Assembly (NCBI RefSeq): GCF_000741295.1
Contig: NZ_JGZG01000002.1
Location: forward strand, 62,001 to 126,000
Reading direction: 5' to 3'
DNA length: 64,000 nt
DNA from: Bifidobacterium pseudolongum subsp. globosum
GTDB lineage: Bacteria > Actinomycetota > Actinomycetes > Actinomycetales > Bifidobacteriaceae
Of this stretch, positions 57,041 to 64,000 are shown in pieces; positions within the stretch are counted from its first letter, which is position 1, and every line of letters starts with the position of its first letter. Below the pieces are notes generated by a model. It did not search any database and was not told the DNA's origin. It was given only the letters and a program-made list of their open reading frames with translations. The translations under genes and the position numbers were made by a program.

Positions 57041-58174
57041 TCACTTGGCAATGTTTTGGATCAACGACTCGTACCAATCCCCTAGGTCCTTGGAACTGTC
57101 GCGAATGTCATAGCCGGCATTTTTCAGGAACCTGCCTCCGTCCGATCTGGCATCGCGCGTCTGCAACCCCAGTGCAAGCAAGGTCTTGGCCCACATGGTG
57201 GCACCCGCATTGAGCGGCAGCGATTCAATCATGCCGGGGACGATCTGCACTTCTTTCGTCACGGCATCGGAGATCAGGGATGGGCAGCCACAGGCCTGTG
57301 CCTCAATTAGGCTCACCGGCAGCCCTTCGTAGTGAGAGGGGAATATCATGACATCAAACGCATTGTACAGCGCCGGCACATCCTTGCGAATGCCCAGGAA
57401 TTTCACCCGATCAAACACCCCCAACGACCGGGCTTCCTGCTCAAGCTGCTTACGTTCGTCACCGCCGCCGACCAACACCAGTACAGCGTTTTTGTGAATC
57501 TTCAGCAACTCAGCAAACACGCGCAACGAGAACTCTTGGTTCTTCTGGTAGCACAGGCGACCAATCTGCCCGATTACAAATGCGTCGCCAACTCCAAGTT
57601 CTTCACGTATCCGCCGGCGCATATCCTCATCAACCGAGAACCTTTCCAGATCGACCGCATTGCAGATCATCTTCACACGCCCGCTGTCCACTGTGGCATT
57701 ACCGAACAGCCATCGGGCAGACAACTCACCACAAGCCGCCAAGTGTGTGGGGAACATACGGGAACACGGCCGGAGGATGTCTTTGACGACCGTTTTCGCA
57801 ACCTCTTTCGGACTGGCGGTGCTATGGCTATGCGCAATGCGGATCGGCACATGCGCCTGCTTGGCCGCATGCAGCGGGAACACACTCAACGCATTGACGT
57901 TGGCATGCACAATCAGGGGATGCAGCTCCTCGAAGAGCTGCATGCAATCCTGATTGTATTTGCCGAACGACCGGTAGGGATGCACCGTATGCACAGTACC
58001 ACCCAACTCCTCTATCTCGTCGTAAGGAATGTGCGTGGAGTCGGCATTGGCAACAAAATCAAAGTGGAATCGATCTCTGTCAATGAACCGAAAATGACTC
58101 ATGATGGTCGATTCCACACCGCCACCGTTCATCCGACCCACGACCTGCACCACGCGAATCTTGTCGTTGCTCAT
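57041..58174 (-). CDS. Family 4 glycosyltransferase, directly downstream of IS607 element
   Basis: 377 residues. N-terminal VVQVVGRMNGGGVESTIMSHFRFID, MICNAVDLERFSVDED, IGQIGRLCYQKNQEFSLRVF, and PALYNAFDVMIFPSHYEGLPVSLIEAQACGCPSLISD match EpsF-like GT4 enzymes. GAGG lies eight bases before the ATG. Only about 24 bases separate the ATG from the inverted repeat that probably marks the IS607 end, so the native promoter is likely lost or displaced. It pairs with the following GT4 gene. Confidence 0.9.
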   Translation of the reverse strand: MSNDKIRVVQVVGRMNGGGVESTIMSHFRFIDRDRFHFDFVANADSTHIPYDEIEELGGTVHTVHPYRSFGKYNQDCMQLFEELHPLIVHANVNALSVFPLHAAKQAHVPIRIAHSHSTASPKEVAKTVVKDILRPCSRMFPTHLAACGELSARWLFGNATVDSGRVKMICNAVDLERFSVDEDMRRRIREELGVGDAFVIGQIGRLCYQKNQEFSLRVFAELLKIHKNAVLVLVGGGDERKQLEQEARSLGVFDRVKFLGIRKDVPALYNAFDVMIFPSHYEGLPVSLIEAQACGCPSLISDAVTKEVQIVPGMIESLPLNAGATMWAKTLLALGLQTRDARSDGGRFLKNAGYDIRDSSKDLGDWYESLIQNIAK

Positions 58175-58198
58175 GTACCCGTCCTCTTTCTTTCCGTT

Positions 58199-58350
58199 GC
58201 AAGCTAGTTTGTTCTAGTTTGCATGCGCTGATTGCTCAGTGCAGCTCCAAGCCTCACACGCCTTGGCGGGCGTTGCTTGGTTCGCGTTTCACTGGGGTCT
58301 GCGCGGCCGGTGCATGCCGGTCGTGTCTTGCGTCCCCTCCGCGCGCGTTT
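58199..58350 (-). ncRNA. Candidate TnpB guide RNA (omega/reRNA), position inferred
   Basis: In IS607 and IS605 elements the TnpB guide scaffold overlaps the 3' end of tnpB and ends at the element boundary. By analogy the minus-strand RNA here would cover the tnpB 3' end and finish near the 58199-58222 hairpin. The guide would then come from the sequence just upstream of the 57041-58174 gene. No conserved structure was verified. Confidence 0.3.
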
Positions 58351-59486
58351 AGCGTCTCCGGGGCACTCCCGGCGACGTTGATGTTGATGGCCGCGTTCAG
58401 GTCGCGGTCGATCCTCAAACCGCAGGCATCGCAGACATAGGTGCGTTCGTTGAGGGACAGTTTGGCTTTCACTGTCCCGCAGTTCGAGCATGTCTTGCTT
58501 GATGGGTACCAACGGTCGATGATGTGGATGGCCGCGCCGGTGCGCGCGCTTTTGTACACGAGTTGGCGGCGCAGTTCGGCGAACCCGCAGTCCGATACGG
58601 CCTGTGCGAGCCTGTGGTTGCCGACCATGCCCGCCACGTTCAGGTCCTCGATGCTGATGTCCGCATAGGTGCGGGTCAGCCAGTCGGTGAGCTTGTGCAG
58701 CCCGTCATGGCGTTGGGCGGCGATGCGCGCCTGCGCGCGTTGCACGCGGGCTTTGGCCTTTGACCAACGGCGGGAGCCCTCTTGACGACGGCCCAATGCG
58801 CGCTGCGCGTGTCCGAGTGCGCGCAGGCCGCGCTTGAGATGGCGCGGGTTGGCGAACACCGTGCCATCTGACAATGCGGCGAGGGTCTTGACGCCCAGAT
58901 CCACGCCCACCGCGCCGCCCTTTGGCGCGCATGGATTGGGTGGGTCGCCGCGTTCGACGGTCAGGGACGCATACCAGCGTCCCGCATGCCTGCCCACGCT
59001 CATGCGCGCGACTTTCGCGTCCCCGACGCGCCTGGCGATGTTCTCCATGCAGTGCACGCGGCCGATGCGCGGCAGTTTCAACGCTTTGGGGTCGTTGTCG
59101 ATCAGGCCGAACGAGCCGGTCGTGTACGCGAACTTCAACATGCTGCGCCGTTTGCTTTTGAACCTCGGCCAACCCATGCGCTTTCCCTTGCGCCTGCCGG
59201 TTTTCGAGTCGAAATGGTTTTTCAGCGCGGCCGCCAATGATTCGAACGCGCTGTTGTACGCCTCCTTGCTGTATTCGGCCCACCACGGGGCGATCTCATT
59301 CTTCCATTCGTTCCACCAGCGGCGCTGCGCGTACATCGTCCAGTCCGCCTTCTCCCCTCGCGCCAACTGGGATTGGATGCGCGCGAGCATGGTGTTGTAC
59401 GCGAAGCGCGCCGCACCCGCATGGCCTTCCAAGAGCCTTTCCTGCCGTGGTGTGGGGTCGAGCGCCACCTTGACCGCCTCATACAC
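58254..59486 (-). CDS. tnpB: TnpB RNA-guided nuclease of an IS607 element
   Basis: 410 residues. All RuvC-like catalytic acids are present: Asp196 in GVDLGVKTLA, Glu280 in ISIEDLNVAGM, and Asp362 in RIDRDLNAAIN. The zinc finger CSNCG...CDACG (Cys333, 336, 352, 355) is intact. The N-terminal part carries the WED/REC-like segments (KVALDPTPRQERLLEGHAGAARFAYN). Start at GTG 59486, which overlaps the tnpA stop region by eight bases, so the two are co-translated. TnpB cuts DNA matching its guide and helps keep the element at its site. The C-terminal ~45 residues are a basic tail. Confidence 0.92.
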   Translation of the reverse strand: MYEAVKVALDPTPRQERLLEGHAGAARFAYNTMLARIQSQLARGEKADWTMYAQRRWWNEWKNEIAPWWAEYSKEAYNSAFESLAAALKNHFDSKTGRRKGKRMGWPRFKSKRRSMLKFAYTTGSFGLIDNDPKALKLPRIGRVHCMENIARRVGDAKVARMSVGRHAGRWYASLTVERGDPPNPCAPKGGAVGVDLGVKTLAALSDGTVFANPRHLKRGLRALGHAQRALGRRQEGSRRWSKAKARVQRAQARIAAQRHDGLHKLTDWLTRTYADISIEDLNVAGMVGNHRLAQAVSDCGFAELRRQLVYKSARTGAAIHIIDRWYPSSKTCSNCGTVKAKLSLNERTYVCDACGLRIDRDLNAAININVAGSAPETLNARGGDARHDRHAPAAQTPVKREPSNARQGV

Positions 59487-60066
59487 CGCGCATCGCCTCC
59501 AACGCGGCCTGCGCCCTGTGCTTGGCGGCGCGCCTGCCATAGAGCCGCGCGCAGAACGAGGTGAGCACCTCGGTCATGTCACGCACCAGATCGTCATCCA
59601 ACTCCGTGTCGTCCACGACGATGAGTCTACGGTTTTGCGCCTTCAACGCGCTTTCGACCAGTCCCGCGTTCATGCGCGCCAAACGGTCCCGGTGCTCCAC
59701 AATCAAAGTGGTTACGGTCGGATCGGACAACAACCGGTTGAGCTTGCGCCGTTTGTCGTTCATACCCGAACCAGTCTCTGCGACAACCTCGGGAGCTTCC
59801 ACGCCCATGCTGAGCGCGAACGCCTTGAGCCGATCGGCCTGCCGTTGCAAGTCAGCCTTCTGATCGGCCGACGAGACGCGCGCATAACAGACGGTGCGCG
59901 ACTGCTTGGCATCCGACGGTGCGGGTGTTTCATACTTGGGATCGTGAACGAGCCACATGCCAGACGGCGTGCGCTCGACAGGAACAGGCATCTTTCCGGT
60001 GCGGCACCACTTCCACACGGTCTGCGGGTGTAGGTGCTCAAGCTCAGCCCATTCCTTCACTAACAT
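59479..60066 (-). CDS. tnpA: IS607 serine recombinase (transposase A)
   Basis: 195 residues. An N-terminal MerR-like helix-turn-helix (HLHPQTVWKWCRTGKMPVPVERTPSGMWLV, about 11-40) is followed by the serine-recombinase domain with YARVSSADQKADLQRQ, catalytic Ser65, and EHRDRLARMNAGLVE. Domain order and length match IS607 TnpA. The ATG at 60066 is only a few bases after a good -10 box, so the mRNA may be nearly leaderless. Both domains are intact, so the element may still move. Confidence 0.92.
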   Translation of the reverse strand: MLVKEWAELEHLHPQTVWKWCRTGKMPVPVERTPSGMWLVHDPKYETPAPSDAKQSRTVCYARVSSADQKADLQRQADRLKAFALSMGVEAPEVVAETGSGMNDKRRKLNRLLSDPTVTTLIVEHRDRLARMNAGLVESALKAQNRRLIVVDDTELDDDLVRDMTEVLTSFCARLYGRRAAKHRAQAALEAMRGV

Positions 60067-60068
60067 GC

Positions 60069-60103
60069 AGTATAGTATAGCATATTAAAATATATTAAAG
60101 CAA
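60069..60103 (-). promoter_or_regulatory. Promoter of the IS607 element
   Basis: On the minus strand TTGCTT (60098-60103), an 18-base spacer and TATACT (60074-60079; a second overlapping TATACT at 60069-60074). It points into tnpA-tnpB and, beyond them, the GT4 genes. Confidence 0.6.
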
Positions 60104-60148
60104 AACATTTTGGAAACAGCTAACAGCCCCCTGTGCGAACGCGACGAA

Positions 60149-61018
60149 TCAGATGCCGCGCACGCGGAATGCGCCGGTGCGGTTCGACGCGACGATCATG
60201 TGGTTGTTCTCCAGTTCGCGCCAACCGTCTTCGGCGGGCTGCTCGAAGCCGGTGCTCGCCACGACGACGCCCTTCGGCTCGCCCTGCTTGGATCCGAGCT
60301 CACGGTAGTGCAGCACGCTATAGTCGCCCGCCTCGTCTTCGCGCCCGTAGCGGGCGTAAATATCGACGATCGCCTGCGCGGTGGGGCGTCCGCTTTCCGC
60401 GCGCAGGGCGATGAACTGGTCCTGGCTTTGGACCATGCAGTTGTAGCTCGAATCGGGGTAGGTGGCGCGCAGTTCGCGCACCGCCTGTGCGAGCGCCTCC
60501 TCGAGCGCGAAGCCGAAGCCCAGGTATTGCAGCACGATCGCGAAATACATGGCCGAATCAGACCGTCCGCCCGTGGACTGCACCAGGTTCTGGTCGATCG
60601 GGTAGGCGCGGTTCGTGGTGATGTTGCGGCCCTGCGCATCCGAGATGTCGCCGTTGTGCGCGAAGCCGAGGCCGCTGGCGAAGAACGGCTGCTGGTTTTC
60701 GAGGATGAGCGGCAGGTTCGAGCTCGCGAGGCGCAGGTGCCAGATGGCGCCGCGCGCGGGTGCATGCGCGAGCTCGTTGAAGATCGGGTCGTATTGCGCG
60801 GCGATCGTGTTGCGGTAGAGCGCCGAACCCGTTTCCGGGGAGGGCGCGCCGCCGTCGTTGATGTGCGCCGCGTGGCCGGGTTCGTTGATGAGCACGGCGC
60901 CCCAGCCATCGTTGTGGATTTCGCTCAGATCACGGAACGCGGCGCACTCGCGCATGCCAAGCATCTCGTCGAGGCTCACATTGACATTCGCGGTGGCGTA
61001 TCCCAGTAATCTGCACAT
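60149..61018 (-). CDS. Class II glutamine amidotransferase (YafJ/EgtC-like)
   Basis: 289 residues. Cys2 after removal of Met (MCRLLGYA) is the N-terminal nucleophile. GWGAVLIN, ASSNLP...QPFFASGLGFAHNGDI and the RSDSAMYFAIVLQYLG segment complete the Ntn-hydrolase glutaminase fold. The stand-alone form usually hydrolyses gamma-glutamyl compounds; the partner or substrate is unknown. It is a stand-alone minus-strand gene between kup and the IS607 element. Confidence 0.87.
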   Translation of the reverse strand: MCRLLGYATANVNVSLDEMLGMRECAAFRDLSEIHNDGWGAVLINEPGHAAHINDGGAPSPETGSALYRNTIAAQYDPIFNELAHAPARGAIWHLRLASSNLPLILENQQPFFASGLGFAHNGDISDAQGRNITTNRAYPIDQNLVQSTGGRSDSAMYFAIVLQYLGFGFALEEALAQAVRELRATYPDSSYNCMVQSQDQFIALRAESGRPTAQAIVDIYARYGREDEAGDYSVLHYRELGSKQGEPKGVVVASTGFEQPAEDGWRELENNHMIVASNRTGAFRVRGI

Positions 61019-61123
61019 AGTCGTTTACTGTAACGGCTCCACACGGCGCCCGCCACCGATTCTCAGGATTTCGCTATCGGTTTTGCCTGTACCCACCGCA
61101 AGACCGTTGGAATACCAATGAAA

Positions 61124-61162
61124 ACAGCCGTTGGCGCCTAGGGGCTAGACGCCAACGGCTGT
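61124..61162 (-). terminator. Terminator hairpin downstream of kup
   Basis: Perfect 13-base arms at 61124-61136 and 61150-61162 with a 13-base loop, 64 bases past the kup stop. Confidence 0.65.
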
Positions 61163-61225
61163 GCGGGGCGCACTGGGCGGCCGCCCGTGGCTAGTGGATA
61201 GACGCGGACGGTCGGCCGGGGCCGC

Positions 61226-63415
61226 TCAGCCCACGCGCTTGAGGCGCGGCGGCCGCACGGTGGACAGGAAGAGCGGCTGCACTTCGGTGACCGGATTGTA
61301 GGGCGCCAAGCCGAACCATTTGACCGGCGAGCCGGCCACATGCCGGATCGCGTATTTGATGCGCAGCGCCCACGCCCCCTTCGCCGAGACCTTGGATTCC
61401 GGCATGAGGGCCTTGTGGATGAGGACGTACTTGATCGGGCCGATCTTCGGGTCGGCGTCGACCTTCGGGTAGCGGGTCGTCTGTTGGGGCAGGTCGCCGG
61501 TACGCAGCAGGTCATGCATGATCTGGTGCAGGTATGCGGGGATCGACTGCGAGACCTTGAACCCGAGGCGGATGCACACACGGAACAGGTAATCCGTGCC
61601 GTAATCCTCCACCGTGTATTCACGCGTGAACGGGTCGTCGGTCGTCTCGACCGACACGACCCACCAGGCGTGCGCGCGCTTGGGGTGGTTGGCGAAGATC
61701 GAGAAGAACACGTCGGTCTCCATGCGTTTCATGTCCTGATCCGAGGTCAGGTACACGATGTTGTCGGAATAATACGGGATCGTGGCGTCGTCGTGCAGCC
61801 GCTGCAGCACCGGCAGGCAGTCGTCGAGCTGCATGTGGCGCCGCTGCGCGCGTTCGAGCTTCGTGCCCTCGTTCCATGTGACCATCACGGTCAGGATCGC
61901 GAGCGTGAGCAGCGCGGTGAACCAGCCGCCGTGCATGAACTTCGCCATCGACGCCACGAAGAACAGGAGCATGATCGTGGGGAACACCACAGCGAACACC
62001 ACGGCGGCCACATGCATGCGCTTGTGCCACAGGTACACGGTCACGAGGATCGACGTCATGACCATCGTCACAGTGAGCGCCAGGCCATAGGCGGCCGCGA
62101 TGTGCTCCGAATTGCGGAAGATCAGCAGCACCGCCACCGTGGCCACGCACACCACGACATTGATGGTGGGAATGTACAGCTGGCCGCGTGTGCGCGCCGG
62201 GTAACGCACCTGCAGATGCGGCATCCAGTTGAGGCGCGTGGCCTCGGAGACGATCGTGAACGCGCCGGAGATCAGCGCCTGCGAGGCGATCACACCGGCT
62301 ATGACCGAGAGCACGACCGCCACATAGCGCAATTCCGGGAACAGCATGGCGAAGAAGGGGTTCGGCGATCCGCCTTCCTGCACATACGCCGGGTCTTCGA
62401 GCGTGCGGATGATCCACGCGCCCTGCCCGAAGTACGAGAGCACGAGCGCAAGGTTGATGAACGGCCATGTGGCGTAGATGTTGCCGCGGCCCACATGGCC
62501 CATGTCGGAATACAGCGCCTCGGCGCCGGTGATCGACAGGAACACGGTGCCCATCAGCGCAAGGCCGGCATGGTTGTCACCGCTGAGCAGGAACTCCACG
62601 CCATAGACGGGGTTGAGTGCGCGCAGCACCTCGAGGTTGTGCGCCATGCTCATGGCGCCGGTGACCGCGATGAACAGGAACCAGATGAGCACGGCGGTGC
62701 CGAACACCTTGCCGATGCGCTCGGTGCCGCGCGACTGCACCGCGAACACGCCCACGATGATGACCAACGTGATGATGAGCATGAGGTTCGGGTTGGAGGC
62801 GAACACGCCCTGCAACGCCGGCAGGGTCTGCAGGCCTTCGACCGCCGAGCTGATCGACATGGCCGGCGTCAGTACGGAATCGGCCAGGAACGCGGCGCCG
62901 CCGATCATGGCGGGCACGATGAGCCAGCCGCCGTATCGGCGCAGCAGCGTGTACAGCGCGAAGATGCCGCCTTCGCCCTTGTTGTCCACGCGCATGCAGA
63001 TGACCACGTACTCGATTGTCGTGATCAGCGTCATCGTCCAGAACACGAGCGAGAGCATGCCGATCACGGCAGTCTCGTCCGCATGGGTCACGCCGCCTTG
63101 GCCGGCGAGGAAGGTCTGCATCGTGTAGAGCGGCGACGTGCCGATGTCCCCATACACCACGCCGAGCGCCACGATCGACATGGCGAGCGTGACCTTGTCC
63201 GGCCCCGATTGCAGCTTGCGCCACCACCGGCCCATCGGCCCGCCCGCGCATGGCTGGTTGAGCCGCTGTGCCGCCTGCTGTTTGACGGCGCGTTCCTTGA
63301 GCAGCTCTTCGCGCTCCTGCTTGGTGAGTACCTCATGCGAGACCTTGGGGGCGCGGGTGTATTGCCCGGTCTGCGTGAGCAACGGGTCTTGTTCGTCATC
63401 AGGCCGTTGAGCCAT
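61226..63415 (-). CDS. kup: KUP-family potassium uptake protein
   Basis: 729 residues with about 12 helices (roughly 75-505) and a ~220-residue cytoplasmic C-terminal domain. VALGVVYGDIGTSPLYTMQ is the family hallmark; GGIFALYTLLRRYG and AEALYSDMGHVGRGNI are conserved. Imports K+ with protons. AAAGGA seven bases ahead fixes the ATG at 63415; a GTG three bases earlier is possible. An ~80-residue basic N-terminal tail precedes the first helix. No c-di-AMP riboswitch was recognised upstream. Confidence 0.95.
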   Translation of the reverse strand: MAQRPDDEQDPLLTQTGQYTRAPKVSHEVLTKQEREELLKERAVKQQAAQRLNQPCAGGPMGRWWRKLQSGPDKVTLAMSIVALGVVYGDIGTSPLYTMQTFLAGQGGVTHADETAVIGMLSLVFWTMTLITTIEYVVICMRVDNKGEGGIFALYTLLRRYGGWLIVPAMIGGAAFLADSVLTPAMSISSAVEGLQTLPALQGVFASNPNLMLIITLVIIVGVFAVQSRGTERIGKVFGTAVLIWFLFIAVTGAMSMAHNLEVLRALNPVYGVEFLLSGDNHAGLALMGTVFLSITGAEALYSDMGHVGRGNIYATWPFINLALVLSYFGQGAWIIRTLEDPAYVQEGGSPNPFFAMLFPELRYVAVVLSVIAGVIASQALISGAFTIVSEATRLNWMPHLQVRYPARTRGQLYIPTINVVVCVATVAVLLIFRNSEHIAAAYGLALTVTMVMTSILVTVYLWHKRMHVAAVVFAVVFPTIMLLFFVASMAKFMHGGWFTALLTLAILTVMVTWNEGTKLERAQRRHMQLDDCLPVLQRLHDDATIPYYSDNIVYLTSDQDMKRMETDVFFSIFANHPKRAHAWWVVSVETTDDPFTREYTVEDYGTDYLFRVCIRLGFKVSQSIPAYLHQIMHDLLRTGDLPQQTTRYPKVDADPKIGPIKYVLIHKALMPESKVSAKGAWALRIKYAIRHVAGSPVKWFGLAPYNPVTEVQPLFLSTVRPPRLKRVG

Positions 63416-63628
63416 CACGATGTCCTTTCAACAGTGGGGCTAGCCCCACCCTCAAAATACGGCATTAGGGTACGGTAATACCTCGTATGGCCAGACATGG
63501 CCGCACTTTTCGTACAGCGCACTCGCCGCGCGATGGTCGAGGCCTTGCCCTTCACGCCCGTTCAATGCGCGAAATCGTGATGGCGCGCGCAATGCGCACC
63601 AACGGGTTCCCCAGTCAACAGGCCGTGT

Positions 63629-64000
63629 TCAGACCCCATACACCTCGCGCGTCGTCGCGCGGGTCGCGCACGCCACCTCGTCGATCGGCAATGCCAGATA
63701 TTGGGCAAGCGCATCCAAAGTGTATGGAATCATATATGGCGCGTTCGTGCGTCCGCGGTACGGCATCGGGGTCAGGTACGGCGCGTCGGTCTCCACCATC
63801 ACATGGTCGAGCCCCACGATGCGCGCCGATTCGCGGATGCCGTCATTGCCCTTGTAGCTCGACGTGCCGGAAAGCGAGAGGTACCAGCCGTGTTCGCGCG
63901 CGATCCGCCCCATCTCGGCGTCGCCCGAATAGCTGTGGAACACGGTGCGCCGCGGCGCGCCGTCGGCGAGCAGTGTCTCGATCACTTCGCGGTGCGCGTC
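63629..64000 (-). CDS. tatD: TatD-family metal-dependent DNase (C-terminal part, cut by window edge)
   Basis: Only the last ~123 residues are present. VFHSYSGDAEMGRIAREHGWYLSLSGTSSYKGNDGIRESARIVGLDHVMVETDAPYLTP carries the HXFSG-like His and the ETDAPYL metal/active-site motif. TatD enzymes are 3'-5' DNases of repair or nucleic-acid degradation. The frame continues past base 64000, so the start and N-terminal metal ligands cannot be seen. Confidence 0.93.
   Translation of the reverse strand, partial: DAHREVIETLLADGAPRRTVFHSYSGDAEMGRIAREHGWYLSLSGTSSYKGNDGIRESARIVGLDHVMVETDAPYLTPMPYRGRTNAPYMIPYTLDALAQYLALPIDEVACATRATTREVYGV

Larger units (their letters stand above)
58199..60110 (-). mobile_element. 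IS607-family insertion sequence (boundaries approximate)
   Basis: Contains tnpA (serine recombinase) and tnpB in overlapping minus-strand frames, both intact. The right side ends near an imperfect inverted repeat (58199-58207 with 58214-58222). The left side ends in or after the A/T-rich promoter region around 60067-60110. IS607 elements make no target duplication, so exact ends need comparison with an empty site. Confidence 0.75.

Noticed and set aside
61340..63478. 712-codon open frame on the plus strand
   Set aside because: Antisense of kup; His/Arg/Asp-rich translation with no domains.
63419..63628. Possible c-di-AMP riboswitch upstream of kup
   Set aside because: Only a short 16-base palindrome (around 63433-63448) is seen; no ydaO-type consensus blocks were found.

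Overview
The window reads as chromosomal DNA of a GC-rich, low-redundancy actinobacterium, most likely a Bifidobacterium. The support is the set of gene forms: a GlxR-type Crp regulator, an RmlC-RmlD fusion, a Maf-Nudix fusion, a fused double ABC exporter, a G5/lysozyme-like cell-wall protein, orphan GcvH with a lipoate ligase, and a surface protein with C-terminal FxDV...WL...GI modules. The species is not determined. No rRNA, tRNA or CRISPR array was seen.

Layout. 1-13 kb is housekeeping, nearly all on the minus strand: a partial class A PBP, a Crp-like regulator, lipoate ligase, a TM2 protein, a small cysteine-rich peptide gene (4040-4171), leuB, oligopeptidase B, an App1-type phosphatase coupled to gcvH, nudC, a hydrolase and a Nudix protein. 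12.6-17 kb holds trxA, an Rpf/G5-type cell-wall enzyme, an orphan gene and a DUF4012 protein. 17-33 kb is a cell-surface polysaccharide locus: rmlA, rmlCD and rmlB (dTDP-rhamnose), seven or eight glycosyltransferase-type genes including a WsaF-like rhamnosyltransferase, a Wzx flippase, ugd (UDP-glucuronate) and a membrane priming transferase. 33-41 kb holds a transporter pair, mntH, an acyltransferase and three nuclease-fold genes: a membrane-anchored HNH protein, a DUF559 gene broken by one stop codon, and a membrane-anchored Mrr protein. 41-50 kb is pdxST, a CydDC-like ABC fusion, fadD and maf-nudix. 50-58 kb returns to surface-polysaccharide functions: pyruvyl transferase, low-molecular-weight tyrosine phosphatase, a GT2, two GT4 enzymes and a large leucine-rich-repeat surface protein gene carrying four frameshifts. 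An apparently intact IS607-family element (serine recombinase plus TnpB) sits directly upstream of the GT4 pair. The window ends with a glutamine amidotransferase, kup and the 3' part of tatD.

How the genes work together. The two polysaccharide blocks supply dTDP-L-rhamnose, UDP-glucuronate, a priming phosphosugar, several transferases, a flippase, pyruvylation and probably acetylation. This fits a Wzx-dependent rhamnose-rich polymer, but no Wzy polymerase or Wzz chain-length regulator is recognisable. Convergent gene pairs are often separated by long perfect inverted repeats that overlap or abut stop codons and probably act as bidirectional terminators. The most unusual items are the hidden small peptide gene, the four-frameshift surface protein, the nuclease-rich stretch at 36.5-41 kb, and the IS607/TnpB insertion that probably changed transcription of adjacent glycosyltransferases.
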